A stretch of 64,000 nucleotides of DNA from Bacteroidales bacterium UBA2712 (GCA_002354055.1 DEKW01000011.1:1-64000), one strand, 5' to 3'; counted from the stretch's first letter, positions 39,083 through 48,200 are shown. Notes: generated from the sequence alone by a model not told the origin. Translations and numbers: made by a program.

Positions 39083-40093
39083 CTAAAATTCATGAATCAG
39101 CTGAATAGCTTTCTCGATAATATCGTCCTTATCGGTACTTGTCATGGATATTTTGACATCCGGTTCGATTCCATTCTCAATATCTTTCTTGTCTCGGTCG
39201 TACATCCGTACGCTGGAGAAGCGGACCATCCATCCGTTGGGCATCTCATAACTCATAGGCATACCTCCGCCTCCGCCGCTGGTACCACCCACGATACGTG
39301 CGGAGGGCGCGTACCGCATTATGTTGACGAACAGGTTGGCTGCCGAATACGACCGCCTGTTGCATAAGACTACCACCGGTCTTTTCCATTTACTGCCAAC
39401 CATGGAAGCGTCGGCTGTCAACGGCTCAAAATCCGAGAAATCGTTATGTGCTGGTCCTGTTTTATGCCGCCAGTAACCGATGAGTTCGTTCTCCGTGAAG
39501 AAAGGCGAAGAAAGGCGGTACGCGTTGGTGATATCTCCACCGCCGTTATTGCGCACGTCGATAATCAGCCCCTCGCATTGTTCAAACGCCTTGAAGACCC
39601 AGTAGATATTCCCCGCCGAGAAGGAGTTGGAGAAGCTGGAATAATAGATATATCCCACTCTTCCGCTGTCAATCGTGTTGTAATACAGTCCGCCTGCAAC
39701 GCGGCAATTCTGCAGATACAGCGCCTGCAGCCGCGAGTCAAAATTGGCAGGACAGGTATCAAACCACGCGGTGTTGGCGGAGCGGTCAAAAGCGGAATAG
39801 AGATTCACATGTCCGTCGCGCAACGAGTCCAACATCCCTGCGCACAAGTCAAAAAGCGCCACTTGGTCGTTAGGCTTGATTTGAGCCGCTTGGGCGACAT
39901 ACTCCTCGCGGATGGCCGACCAGTCGATGCCTTTGTCCTCTATGTAGCAATAACGCGTGTCGATGATCTGCCAAAGCCCTTCGATATTGGTTACCGGGTC
40001 CGCGGAATAACTCATCTCCTCTTTGGCGTGACAACCGCTCAGCAGCCTCATGCCCGCGAGCGCAATTCCTATAAAATATATCTTCGTCTTCAT
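39083..40093 (-). CDS. S41 family peptidase lipoprotein
   Basis: A 336-residue C-terminal-processing type serine peptidase with a lipoprotein signal (FIGIALAGMRLLSGCHA). Motifs are GLIIDVRNNGGGDITNAYRL, the catalytic serine block VVLCNRRSYSAANLFVN (about residues 247-263) and VGGTSGGGGGMP. The N-terminal helical part (EGLWQIIDTRYCYIEDKGID, CAGMLDSLRDGHVNLY) is typical of the family. No PDZ domain is apparent. It overlaps the upstream outer-membrane protein gene by ATGA, so the two are co-translated. Confidence 0.92.
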   Translation of the reverse strand: MKTKIYFIGIALAGMRLLSGCHAKEEMSYSADPVTNIEGLWQIIDTRYCYIEDKGIDWSAIREEYVAQAAQIKPNDQVALFDLCAGMLDSLRDGHVNLYSAFDRSANTAWFDTCPANFDSRLQALYLQNCRVAGGLYYNTIDSGRVGYIYYSSFSNSFSAGNIYWVFKAFEQCEGLIIDVRNNGGGDITNAYRLSSPFFTENELIGYWRHKTGPAHNDFSDFEPLTADASMVGSKWKRPVVVLCNRRSYSAANLFVNIMRYAPSARIVGGTSGGGGGMPMSYEMPNGWMVRFSSVRMYDRDKKDIENGIEPDVKISMTSTDKDDIIEKAIQLIHEF

Positions 40094-40956
40094 AAGCGTG
40101 AATGGGGGTTAATTCGGTATTTCCAGATACATCCGATGACGAGCTGGATCTGGTTGTGCGAGAAATGCAGATCTTTTGTGCCGTAGTCGTTCAACTCGTG
40201 CGCTGCGCCGACACGCCAGGTAGAGTGTGGAAACTGCAAATCAAGCGTCAGTTCGTGTTTGAGAGTATGATGGTTCCAAGGCCCCGAACAACGGGCTTGA
40301 CCGGGCACGCCTTGTGAGATCTCATAGTACGACTCCCAGTATTCCGGCAGGAAGTCAAAACCGATCAGGTTCGTGCGGATGAGATAATTCAACCGGTAGC
40401 TGGTTTTCTTTCCGTAGAACGACCAGCTCACACCACCCATCGCCATCGCCTCTACAGCGACGTCAAACGACACAATCTTGTTGACATTAGAGCCATGCTC
40501 TCTGACCGCAAAACTGCCTTCTAAATACGGTCCTACGTGCACTTTAAGACGGTCGTCGATCCATTTCCAGCAATAGAAAGCGCCCCATCCCGCATCAATA
40601 TGCAAACTATAGAAAAGATTAGACTGAGCGGTGTTGACCAATCGTCCTGCGGCAAGAGCGACTCGTCCGACGTGCCCCCAGTTCGCCAACCGGCCTGTCC
40701 TGCCTAACTTCGTATCCTGACGGAATGCCTGCCACCACTCGTTGCCCAAACCCAACTGCCAACCTTTGTAGGCCATCGGACTGAGATAGGTGTCTATCTG
40801 CCGGCCATACCCCGCATGGATCTTGAGCACGTTGGTATGCTCCTGCCCGTACGTCTCTGCCGACACGGGCTCCCCTTCCGTCCCGTAAGTCCCTTCTTGC
40901 GCGCTTAGCGGCAAAAAGATGAACAACAAGAGAATGATTCCGATTACTTTTTTCAT
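40090..40956 (-). CDS. DUF3316-like outer-membrane protein
   Basis: 288 residues with a signal peptide (MKKVIGIILLLFIFLPLSAQ) and alternating amphipathic segments typical of a small beta-barrel. IDTYLSPMAYKGWQLGLGNE matches the DUF3316 family of Bacteroidales, as do WGHVGRVALAAGR and SWSFYGKKTSYRLNYLIRTN. It ends near a strand, NQIQLVIGCIWKYRI. The function of the family is unknown. Its partner gene encodes an S41 peptidase. The signal-peptide ATG at 40956 is used as the start. Confidence 0.78.
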   Translation of the reverse strand: MKKVIGIILLLFIFLPLSAQEGTYGTEGEPVSAETYGQEHTNVLKIHAGYGRQIDTYLSPMAYKGWQLGLGNEWWQAFRQDTKLGRTGRLANWGHVGRVALAAGRLVNTAQSNLFYSLHIDAGWGAFYCWKWIDDRLKVHVGPYLEGSFAVREHGSNVNKIVSFDVAVEAMAMGGVSWSFYGKKTSYRLNYLIRTNLIGFDFLPEYWESYYEISQGVPGQARCSGPWNHHTLKHELTLDLQFPHSTWRVGAAHELNDYGTKDLHFSHNQIQLVIGCIWKYRINPHSRL

Positions 40957-40977
40957 ATACGCTACATTATCACGGTG

Positions 40978-41008
40978 CAAAGGTACAACAATTTCGCGAT
41001 TTACACAA
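40978..41008 (-). promoter_or_regulatory. Bacteroidota promoter for the DUF3316-S41 operon
   Basis: TTG (41006-41008), 20-nt spacer, TACCTTTG (40978-40985) on the minus strand, 22 bp before the ATG. Confidence 0.85.
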
Positions 41009-41061
41009 TAGCGCGCTTCTTTTTTCTTCATTTTTCCTTAAGATTGCGTCTTTATTTGCAT

Positions 41062-41415
41062 ATGTCAAAAAGTATCCGTGCGATGCTTGATGTCAACGCT
41101 GTGCATCCCGAGCGCACGTGGTGGCTGTGTCTGATTGCCGTCGCGGTAGCCGTCTCTTTCTCGCTGATGTTTAACAATTTCGTCAAGCGTTACACGGCGC
41201 GCATTTTGAGTTTTCCCGAACGCAAGAAATCGCTCTTCGCCTTCTTCGATCTCCACGGGTATATCCTCATTATTTTTATGATGTGTCTGGGAATCAGCCT
41301 GAAGTTCATCCCCGGCATGCCTGCTGAGTTTTTCGCCGGTTTCTACCCCGGTCTCGGCTTCGCCCTCTCCCTCGCCGGCGTACGCTATTTTGTCAGTTGG
41401 TGCAAAGCCCTTTAA
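41062..41415 (+). CDS. small membrane protein of unknown function
   Basis: 117 residues starting MSKSIRAMLDVNAVHPERTW. There are three predicted membrane segments: WWLCLIAVAVAVSFSLMF, GYILIIFMMCLGISLKFI and GFYPGLGFALSLAGVRYF. Between the first two lies a positively charged loop (VKRYTARILSFPERKKSLFA), probably cytoplasmic. I do not recognise the family. The ATG at 41062 is chosen; the longer frame starts in the divergent promoter of the outer-membrane gene. No clear promoter of its own was found. Confidence 0.7.
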   Translation: MSKSIRAMLDVNAVHPERTWWLCLIAVAVAVSFSLMFNNFVKRYTARILSFPERKKSLFAFFDLHGYILIIFMMCLGISLKFIPGMPAEFFAGFYPGLGFALSLAGVRYFVSWCKAL

Positions 41416-41504
41416 CTTTTCTTTCGTCCATTATCCCCTCTCCTTTCCGTTTCGCTTGTTTTACGGACTTGCCACGGTCTTGCAATGGATGCTCAATGGA
41501 TGCT

Positions 41505-41549
41505 GAAAGGGTGCTCAATGGTTGCTGAAACCATCCTGAGCACCCTTTC
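41505..41549. other. long hairpin with internal direct repeats
   Basis: GAAAGGGTGCTCA (41505-41517) pairs perfectly with TGAGCACCCTTTC (41537-41549), and ATGGTT (41518-41523) with AACCAT (41529-41534), leaving a 5-nt loop and a 2-nt bulge. The left arm is part of a direct repeat of TGCTCAATGGATGCTGAAA-like units starting at 41482. It lies between two convergent genes and may act as a terminator, though it lacks a T run. Confidence 0.65.
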
Positions 41550-41589
41550 ACTTATCTATACACCCGAGGATTACCACCCTTCGGAATGC

Positions 41590-41949
41590 TTACGGTTCTA
41601 TCGTTCGCCCCTCCTTTAACGCCTCATTCACCTCGTGTCGCACATAATCGCACAACCGTCCGTAAAAAGGCTTATTATGCCGTCGCGCCTGGCGTTTTTC
41701 TTCATCAAATTTGGCTTGCCATGCCGCACGACGCTCCGGGTCATGAAGAATAGCTTTGCTGGCTGCTACAAAGCCCGAAAAACTCTTGCATGTCGGATGA
41801 GCAGCCTTCTTTTTCTTCGTCTTCTTGCTTAACTCCGGATTCTGACACACGGCAGCCCACTCTTCATTGCCGGGAATGTGCCGAGCGTAATGCTGGCTAC
41901 CAACTCCTCCTTTCAAATCTGCTACCAAACTGGTCCACTTGACTTTCAT
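41590..41949 (-). CDS. small basic hypothetical protein
   Basis: 119 residues, rich in lysine and arginine (SKKTKKKKAAHPTCKSFSGF, AKFDEEKRQARRHNKPFYGR). I do not recognise a named domain. The start MKVKWTSLVADLKGGVGSQH resembles small Bacteroidota proteins that begin with a KVKxTSLVxDL-type motif. It has its own standard promoter, so it is probably expressed. It could be nucleic-acid-binding given the basic charge. It lies convergent to the small membrane protein gene. Confidence 0.65.
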   Translation of the reverse strand: MKVKWTSLVADLKGGVGSQHYARHIPGNEEWAAVCQNPELSKKTKKKKAAHPTCKSFSGFVAASKAILHDPERRAAWQAKFDEEKRQARRHNKPFYGRLCDYVRHEVNEALKEGRTIEP

Positions 41950-41986
41950 AACGCTGTTCTTTTTACTTCACGACCCATTTCGCCTG

Positions 41987-42017
41987 CAAAGGTACAAAAA
42001 ATTTTTGATATATGCAA
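41987..42017 (-). promoter_or_regulatory. Bacteroidota promoter for the small basic protein
   Basis: TTG (42015-42017), 20-nt spacer, TACCTTTG (41987-41994) on the minus strand, just after the dapL stop. Confidence 0.85.
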
Positions 42018-42020
42018 ATT

Positions 42021-43187
42021 TTAGATAGAGTTTTTCTGAATGCGTTGCATCGCTTCGATGGCGGATGGACGGTTGGCGAAGGCGGAGAAACGGACAAAGC
42101 CTTCTCCGCAACGACCGAAACCGACTCCGGGCGTGGAGACCACCTGGCAGTGGTTGAGCAGATGGTCGAAGAAGGTCCAGGAGTCCCATTCGTGCGGCGC
42201 GCGACACCATATATACGGCGCATTCTCTCCGCCATAGACCTCCAGCCCCATCTCTCGCAGGCCGTTGAGGATGAGCGATGCGGTTTCTTTATAATAGCAC
42301 AGATTGTCACGGATACCTTTTTGTCCTTCGGGTGTGAAAGTGGCTTCCGCGGCGCGTTGGGAGACATAGGCGGTGCCGTTGTATTTGGTACACTGCCGGC
42401 GCATCCATAGCGGCTGGAGTCCGGTCTCAAAAGGCACGACCACATAGCCGCAGCGGACGGACGTGAAGCCGGCACTCTTACTGAAACTATGCACTTCGAT
42501 TGCCACTTCCCGTGCACCTTCGATCTCGTAGATAGAATGCGGGATGTCGGGTGAAGAGATATAGGCTTCGTACGCGGCGTCGAAGATGATGAGGGAATGA
42601 TGGCGATGCGCGTAGTCCACCCACAAGCGCAGCTGATCGCGCGTGAGAACGGCTCCTGTGGGATTATTGGGGAAGCAGAGATAGATGATGTCCACCGGCT
42701 GGGCGGGAAGGTCGGGCATGAAATTATTCTCCCGGAGGCAAGGCAGAAGTGTTATCTCGCGTCCCGCCATGATATTCGCATCGACGTACGCCGGGTACGT
42801 CGGATCCATGATTGCCACTTTGTTTTCGCGGTCGAAGAGATCGCTGAGGTTGCCCAGATCACTTCCGGCTCCTTCGGAGATAAAGACCTCATCGGGATGA
42901 AAAGAAATGCCCCGCGGCGCAAAGAAATGCTCTGCGATGGTCTGCCGCAGCCACTCATAGCCGTTCTCGGGGCAGTAGCCGCGGAAGGTCTCTTCGTGGG
43001 CGAGTTCCTCTGCTGCCTGCTGCATCGCATCCACAATGACGCGTGGCAGCGGACGCGTGACATCGCCTATCCCCATGCGCAAGAGACGGGCGTCGGGATG
43101 CTGCGAGAGGTATGCTTGTACGCGCAGGTCGATGTCGTGAAAAAGGTAATGAGCAGGTAGTTCTGAATAATGCGAGTTGATTTTCAT
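42021..43187 (-). CDS. dapL: LL-diaminopimelate aminotransferase
   Basis: DapL converts tetrahydrodipicolinate to LL-diaminopimelate in one step, by-passing the succinylase or acetylase route of lysine and peptidoglycan synthesis. The 388 residues form a class I PLP aminotransferase. RLLRMGIGDVTRPLP, GYCPENGYEWLRQTI, FISEGAGSDLGNL and the PLP lysine in HSFSKSAGFTSVRCGY are characteristic. It is shorter than the plant and Chlamydia enzymes by about 20 residues at the N-terminus. It follows dapF by 24 bp, and the two catalyse consecutive steps. Confidence 0.96.
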   Translation of the reverse strand: MKINSHYSELPAHYLFHDIDLRVQAYLSQHPDARLLRMGIGDVTRPLPRVIVDAMQQAAEELAHEETFRGYCPENGYEWLRQTIAEHFFAPRGISFHPDEVFISEGAGSDLGNLSDLFDRENKVAIMDPTYPAYVDANIMAGREITLLPCLRENNFMPDLPAQPVDIIYLCFPNNPTGAVLTRDQLRLWVDYAHRHHSLIIFDAAYEAYISSPDIPHSIYEIEGAREVAIEVHSFSKSAGFTSVRCGYVVVPFETGLQPLWMRRQCTKYNGTAYVSQRAAEATFTPEGQKGIRDNLCYYKETASLILNGLREMGLEVYGGENAPYIWCRAPHEWDSWTFFDHLLNHCQVVSTPGVGFGRCGEGFVRFSAFANRPSAIEAMQRIQKNSI

Positions 43188-43211
43188 AAGCGTACGTTTT
43201 AGAGTGCCGTT

Positions 43212-44045
43212 TTATAGGACCATTTCACCCCGGAAGACTTCTGTAGCCGGTCCTCGCATGGTGACCTCCCGGGTCTCGGGATCATAATGAATATGCAAGT
43301 CTCCTCCTCTTAGATGCACCGTGACGGAGTTGCCGGTTTTGGAGAGGACCGCCGCTGCTACTGCTGCCGCACACGCGCCCGTTCCGCAAGCCATCGTCTC
43401 GCCCGAGCCGCGCTCCCACACGCGCATGTCTAATTCATTCGGATTACGCACGGAGACGAACTCTACGTTGGTTCCTTCGGGAAAATGCGGATGTCTCTCG
43501 AGAGTCGGTCCGAGCGGCGTGAGCGACATCGTTGCCACGTGCGTCTGAGGAAAAAGCACAATATGCGGATTGCCTAGATTGACAGAGACAAAAGCCACCG
43601 GGCGGTAGTTGATCATCAGCTCATCAAACAGCACTTCGGCTTTTCCCATATTGACTTCCGCACTATCCACTTTCCCCTCCGCGACGTGCAACTTGAGCGT
43701 CCGCAAGCCGGCGAGGGTCTGAATACGAATCTGCGTCCGTTGACAGAGACCGGATTCGTACAGATACTTGCCCACACAACGAATCGCATTTCCGCACATC
43801 TGCGCTTCGGAGCCATCGGCGTTGAAGATCCGCATTCGGGCATCCGCCTCGTCTGAAGGCAGTATGAGCACCAAGCCATCCGAACCGATACCGAAATGAC
43901 GGTCGGACACCAGCTGAGCAAGCGAAGAGAGTTCCGCATGAGCAATAAGGTCCGCCGTAGCGGGGGCAAAACAATCCACATAGATGTAGTCGTTTCCCAA
44001 ACCATGCATTTTTATAAACTGCATCTTTTTGACGCTATTTTTCAT
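43212..44045 (-). CDS. dapF: diaminopimelate epimerase
   Basis: DapF converts LL- to meso-diaminopimelate, the cell-wall cross-linking residue and lysine precursor. The two catalytic cysteines are in NADGSEAQMCGNAIRC and GSGETMACGTGACA. FIKMHGLGNDYIYVD is the family N-terminus; 277 residues is normal. The ATG at 44045 adds MKNSVKK before the typical MQFIKMHG start at 44024, and either is possible. It is divergent from pyrG, with a clear promoter of its own, and forms an operon with dapL. Confidence 0.97.
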   Translation of the reverse strand: MKNSVKKMQFIKMHGLGNDYIYVDCFAPATADLIAHAELSSLAQLVSDRHFGIGSDGLVLILPSDEADARMRIFNADGSEAQMCGNAIRCVGKYLYESGLCQRTQIRIQTLAGLRTLKLHVAEGKVDSAEVNMGKAEVLFDELMINYRPVAFVSVNLGNPHIVLFPQTHVATMSLTPLGPTLERHPHFPEGTNVEFVSVRNPNELDMRVWERGSGETMACGTGACAAAVAAAVLSKTGNSVTVHLRGGDLHIHYDPETREVTMRGPATEVFRGEMVL

Positions 44046-44076
44046 TTTTAATCCGATTGAAATTCAAAATCGGCGA

Positions 44077-44107
44077 CAAAATTACGCTATTTTTGTGAAA
44101 TATGCAA
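44077..44107 (-). promoter_or_regulatory. Bacteroidota promoter for dapF-dapL
   Basis: TTG (44105-44107), 20-nt spacer, TAATTTTG (44077-44084) on the minus strand. It is divergent to the pyrG promoter, with 28 bp between the two TTG boxes. Confidence 0.85.
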
Positions 44108-44135
44108 ATAAAAATGCATTTTTAGCAGATTTTTC

Positions 44136-44166
44136 TTGTTTTTGTCAAATTTAATTACTACCTTTG
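44136..44166 (+). promoter_or_regulatory. Bacteroidota promoter for pyrG
   Basis: TTG (44136-44138), 20-nt spacer, TACCTTTG (44159-44166), 32 bp before the ATG. Confidence 0.85.
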
Positions 44167-44198
44167 CAGCCCATAATGAAAATTAAACTTTTTGTTGT

Positions 44199-45812
44199 AT
44201 GGAAACGAAGTATATTTTTGTAACGGGCGGCGTGTCTTCATCGCTGGGCAAGGGAATCATTGCAGCATCATTAGGCAAACTGCTGCAATCCCGCGGTTTT
44301 CGGGTAACCATTCAGAAGTTGGATCCGTATATCAACGTAGATCCGGGCACACTCAATCCGTACGAGCACGGGGAGTGTTATGTAACCGTCGATGGGCATG
44401 AAGCGGATCTGGATCTGGGTCATTACGAGCGGTTCTTGAATGTCGAGACGCACAAGACCAATAATATCACCACCGGACGCATCTATCAGAACGTGATTGA
44501 GAAAGAGCGACGCGGCGATTATCTGGGCAAGACCGTACAGATCATCCCGCATATCACTGACGAGATCAAACATCATATCACGTCGCTCGGACAAACGGGT
44601 CGGTTTGATTTTGTGATCACCGAGATCGGCGGTACCGTGGGAGACATCGAGTCATTGCCGTTCATCGAATCGATGCGACAGCTACGATGGGAGATGGGAA
44701 GGAACTGCTGCTGCATCCATCTGACGTACGTACCTTATCTGGCGGCCGCTAAAGAGCTGAAGACCAAACCGACACAACACTCCGTGAAGGACCTGCAGCA
44801 GGAAGGTGTACAGCCGGACATCATTGTGCTGCGAACCGAACATGAGATCCCGACGGAGATGCGAAGAAAAGTAGCGTTGTTCTGCAACGTGGACGAAGAT
44901 GCGGTTATTCAATCCATCGATGCGCCCACTATCTACCGCGTGCCGCTGAATATGCTAGATGAAGGTCTTGACCGAGTGGTTCTACGGAAGACCGGGGTGG
45001 ATGTATCTTCTGTGCCTGAAGCCGATTTGGCTTCTTGGAAAGCGTTTCTCAACCGGTTGGAGAATGCCGAAGAAGAGGTGAAGATTGCGTTGGTCGGCAA
45101 GTACGTACAGCTACAGGACGCCTATAAATCTATCCGGGAAGCCCTTTCGCACGCGGCGGCATATAACAACCGCAGGCTGAACCTCACCTCCATCCTCTCG
45201 GATGATATCAATGAAGCGAATGTGCAGCAACTGGCGAATTTTCAGGGAATAGTGATTGCTCCGGGCTTCGGCAACCGTGGCGTAGAAGGCAAGTTACAAG
45301 CCATCCGTTTTGCGCGAGAAAACATGATTCCTTGTTTCGGCATTTGCATGGGGATGCAATGCATGGCGATTGAGTTTGCACGGGACGTATTAGGATATAA
45401 AGACGCCAACTCCACGGAGTTTGACGAACACACGACGCATAATATCATCGATCTGATGGAAGACCAAAAACGCACGATCAACAAAGGCGGTTCGATGCGT
45501 TTGGGTGCCTATCCCTGCCAACTGAAAGAAGGAAGTCGCGTACGCGAGATATACGCTTGCGAAAAGATACAAGAGCGACATCGTCACCGTTACGAACTCA
45601 ATCATGCTTACCAACAGGAGTTGGAAGAAAACGGTTTGATTTGTTCCGGCATCAATCCTGACAGCGGTCTGACGGAGATTATTGAGCTACGAGATCATCC
45701 GTGGTTTCTCGGCACCCAATTTCACCCGGAATACAGCAGTACTGTTCTGCACCCACATCCATTATTTTTGAGTTTTATGCAAACTTTGGTTGCAAAAATG
45801 GAGAAAAATTGA
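44199..45812 (+). CDS. pyrG: CTP synthase
   Basis: PyrG makes CTP from UTP with glutamine and ATP. The 537-residue protein has the synthetase domain (FVTGGVSSSLGKGIIAASLG P-loop, YINVDPGTLNPYEHGE) and a C-terminal class I glutamine amidotransferase. That domain has the nucleophile in FGICMGMQCMAIE near residue 382 and the His-Glu pair in GTQFHPEYSS. It has standard family length and its own promoter. The gene ends 90 bp before mdh, in an A-rich spacer with no evident terminator. Confidence 0.98.
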   Translation: METKYIFVTGGVSSSLGKGIIAASLGKLLQSRGFRVTIQKLDPYINVDPGTLNPYEHGECYVTVDGHEADLDLGHYERFLNVETHKTNNITTGRIYQNVIEKERRGDYLGKTVQIIPHITDEIKHHITSLGQTGRFDFVITEIGGTVGDIESLPFIESMRQLRWEMGRNCCCIHLTYVPYLAAAKELKTKPTQHSVKDLQQEGVQPDIIVLRTEHEIPTEMRRKVALFCNVDEDAVIQSIDAPTIYRVPLNMLDEGLDRVVLRKTGVDVSSVPEADLASWKAFLNRLENAEEEVKIALVGKYVQLQDAYKSIREALSHAAAYNNRRLNLTSILSDDINEANVQQLANFQGIVIAPGFGNRGVEGKLQAIRFARENMIPCFGICMGMQCMAIEFARDVLGYKDANSTEFDEHTTHNIIDLMEDQKRTINKGGSMRLGAYPCQLKEGSRVREIYACEKIQERHRHRYELNHAYQQELEENGLICSGINPDSGLTEIIELRDHPWFLGTQFHPEYSSTVLHPHPLFLSFMQTLVAKMEKN

Positions 45813-45830
45813 AGAATTATGGAGAAAAAT

Positions 45831-45861
45831 TTGTATATATACAAAAAAAGTAGTACTTTTG
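45831..45861 (+). promoter_or_regulatory. Bacteroidota promoter for mdh
   Basis: TTG (45831-45833), 20-nt spacer, TACTTTTG (45854-45861), 41 bp before the ATG. Confidence 0.8.
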
Positions 45862-45902
45862 TAGGCTAATTTGAAAATTAACATATAAATATATTTACAA
45901 TC

Positions 45903-46844
45903 ATGAGTAAAGTAACAGTTGTAGGCGCAGGCAACGTGGGTGCTACTTGCGCGAACGTGTTGGCCGTAAACGAGGTGGCTAACGAGGTATGTCTGATCGA
46001 CATCAAAGAGGGTTTTGCAGAGGGCAAAGCCATGGATATCATGCAAACGGCTCAGCTGATGGGCTTCGACACCGTCGTTACAGGTGTGACGAACGATTAT
46101 TCGAAGACCAGCGGTAGCGACGTAGTGATCATCACATCGGGTCTGCCCCGCAAACCGGGTATGACGCGTGAGGAGTTGATCGGCGTGAACGCAGGTATCG
46201 TGAAGAGCGTTTGCGACCAGGTGCTGAAATACAGCCCGAACGCTATCCTCGTAGTTGTCTCCAACCCGATGGACACGATGGCTTATCTGACGCTGCACGC
46301 TCTGAAGCTGCCGCGCAACCGCGTGATCGGTATGGGTGGCGCGCTCGACAGCGCACGTCTGAAATACTTCCTGAGCCAGGCGCTGAAGTGCAACGCGAAC
46401 GACGTGGACGGTTTCGTGATCGGTGGTCACGGCGATACGACGATGATTCCGTTGACGAGCTACACGACCTACAAAGGTATCAACGTAAGCGAGTTTTTGA
46501 GCAAAGAGGAGTTAGAGAACGTGGTTAAGAGCACGATGGTAGGCGGCGCAACGCTGACGGGTCTGCTGGGAACGAGTGCATGGATGGCTCCGGGTGCAGC
46601 TGCTGCATCGGTGGCAGAGGCCATCATCAAGGACCAGAAGAAGATGATCCCTTGCTCCGCAGCCCTCGAAGGCGAGTACGGCATGAAGGACATCACCATC
46701 GGTGTACCTTGTATCATCGGCAAGAACGGTATCGAGAAGATCCTGGAGCTGAACATCAGCGAAGAGGAGCGCGCCAAACTGCACGAGAGTGAGGCAGCCG
46801 TACGTAAGACCACAGCGATTTTAAAGGAACTCAATGTTCTTTAA
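45903..46844 (+). CDS. mdh: malate dehydrogenase
   Basis: A 313-residue malate dehydrogenase of the LDH-like type, interconverting malate and oxaloacetate with NAD. Motifs are VTVVGAGNVGATCANVLA (dinucleotide loop), GLPRKPGMTREELIG (active-site loop with the Arg pair), NPMDTMAYL and the catalytic histidine in IGGHGDTTMIP near residue 175. In gut Bacteroidota it serves the reductive branch from oxaloacetate to succinate. Codon choice is strongly biased towards G/C-ending codons compared with its neighbours, as expected for a highly expressed gene. Confidence 0.97.
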   Translation: MSKVTVVGAGNVGATCANVLAVNEVANEVCLIDIKEGFAEGKAMDIMQTAQLMGFDTVVTGVTNDYSKTSGSDVVIITSGLPRKPGMTREELIGVNAGIVKSVCDQVLKYSPNAILVVVSNPMDTMAYLTLHALKLPRNRVIGMGGALDSARLKYFLSQALKCNANDVDGFVIGGHGDTTMIPLTSYTTYKGINVSEFLSKEELENVVKSTMVGGATLTGLLGTSAWMAPGAAAASVAEAIIKDQKKMIPCSAALEGEYGMKDITIGVPCIIGKNGIEKILELNISEEERAKLHESEAAVRKTTAILKELNVL

Positions 46845-46867
46845 TGTAGAACAAGGACCGCTTCGCT

Positions 46868-46888
46868 AAAGGACAAAGGACAAAAGAC
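46868..46888. repeat. heptamer array AAAGGAC x3 after mdh
   Basis: AAAGGAC, AAAGGAC, AAAAGAC in the 133-bp spacer between mdh and the SPT-like gene. The rest of the spacer has GGACCGCTTCGCT and GTCTTTCAGCGAG words related to the CTGACAGACC family. No hairpin terminator is clear. Confidence 0.7.
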
Positions 46889-46977
46889 TTATTACCATCG
46901 CGTGATAGAGCCTTACATTTTAGTCTATTGTCTTTCAGCGAGTGCAACGAGCGGTCTTTAATCTTTATTCCAAATTT

Positions 46978-48162
46978 ATGGATCTATTTGAAAAATGCGA
47001 CCATTTTGAGACGCTCAAACAGGTTCGCAAATTAGGTATCTATCCGTATTTCCACGAGTTGGAGAGCCGTCAAGCGCCAGTGGTGAAGATGGAGAACCAC
47101 CGCGTGATCATGCTTGGTTCGAATAACTACCTGGGTTTCACAGAGAACGAGGCGGTTATCAAAGCCGGTCATGAGGCCTTGGATAAATACGGAACAGGCG
47201 TGAGCGGCAGCCGTTTTCTGAACGGAACGCTGGACTTACACCTGCAGCTGGAGCGCGAGATAGCCGCCTTCACGGGTTACGAGGAGTGCATGACTGTCTC
47301 AACGGGTTTCCAGACCAACTTAGCCATTATCTCCGCCATCTGCGGCAAGGATGATTATATCCTGAACGACCGTGAGAACCACGCTTCTATCTATGACGCT
47401 TGCCGACTGAGTTTCGCGAAGGTACTTCGTTACCGTCACTCGGACATGCAGGACCTGGAGCGCCAACTGAAATCCATTCCGGAGAATGCCGGCAAGCTGA
47501 TTGTGACCGACGGCGTGTTCTCCATGCGCGGCGACATATGCAAGCTGCCGGAGATATGCGCGTTAGCGGAGAAATACGGTGCTCGTGTGATGGTCGATGA
47601 TGCTCACGGATTCGGAGTGTTAGGTCCCGGTGGTCGCGGAACTGCGGCACATTTCGGTCTGACGGACAAGGTAGATATCACGATGCTGACGTTCTCCAAA
47701 TCGTTGGCTTCTATCGGCGGATGTATGTTAACCTCTCACCGCGTAGCGGACTGGCTGCGCCACGTGAGCCGTCCGTTCATCTTCTCCGCGTCGATCACTC
47801 CGTGCTCGGCAGCCACGGCGCTGGAGGCGCTGCACCAGCTGATCCTTGACCCGGAGAGGCCGACACGACTGATGAATATCGCCAAGTATTTCCAGAAACA
47901 GCTGCTGGCTAACGGCGTGAAGATCATCGAGGCTCCGACGCCAATCGTGCCGATCTTCACCTACAAGACGCTGGACACGCTGTACTACGGAAAGAAGATG
48001 TTCGACGAAGGCGTTTATGTCAATCCTGTCATGGCGCCGGCTTGCGTAGAAGGCGAGTGCCTGCTGCGAACGACGCTGATGGCAACCCACACGGAGCCTA
48101 TCATCGACGAAGCGGTGGAGATCATCGCACGTGTGCTGCATGAGGGTGCGCCGGAAATGTAA
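46978..48162 (+). CDS. spt: serine palmitoyltransferase-like aminoacyl transferase
   Basis: A 394-residue alpha-oxoamine synthase (PLP-dependent): VIMLGSNNYLGFTENEAVIK, GTGVSGSRFLNGTLDLHLQL, DDAHGFGVLGPGGRGTAAHF and the PLP lysine in TFSKSLASIGG. In Bacteroidota this type condenses serine with a long acyl-CoA to give 3-ketosphinganine, the first step of sphingolipid synthesis; related enzymes make 2-amino-3-ketobutyrate. The N-terminus MDLFEKCDHFETLKQVRKLG fits Bacteroides Spt proteins. The following SDR gene supports a sphingolipid role. The ATG at 46978 is chosen over an upstream frame that runs through repeats. Confidence 0.88.
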   Translation: MDLFEKCDHFETLKQVRKLGIYPYFHELESRQAPVVKMENHRVIMLGSNNYLGFTENEAVIKAGHEALDKYGTGVSGSRFLNGTLDLHLQLEREIAAFTGYEECMTVSTGFQTNLAIISAICGKDDYILNDRENHASIYDACRLSFAKVLRYRHSDMQDLERQLKSIPENAGKLIVTDGVFSMRGDICKLPEICALAEKYGARVMVDDAHGFGVLGPGGRGTAAHFGLTDKVDITMLTFSKSLASIGGCMLTSHRVADWLRHVSRPFIFSASITPCSAATALEALHQLILDPERPTRLMNIAKYFQKQLLANGVKIIEAPTPIVPIFTYKTLDTLYYGKKMFDEGVYVNPVMAPACVEGECLLRTTLMATHTEPIIDEAVEIIARVLHEGAPEM

Positions 48163-48163
48163 A

Positions 48164-48200
48164 GCCATTTACCATTTGGACATTTACCATTTGTTCATTT
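48164..48200. repeat. CATTTACCATTTG repeat before the SDR gene
   Basis: CCATTTACCATTTGGA, CATTTACCATTTGTT and CATTT fill the spacer exactly up to the SDR start codon. Same word family as at the TetR and hydrolase starts. Confidence 0.8.
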
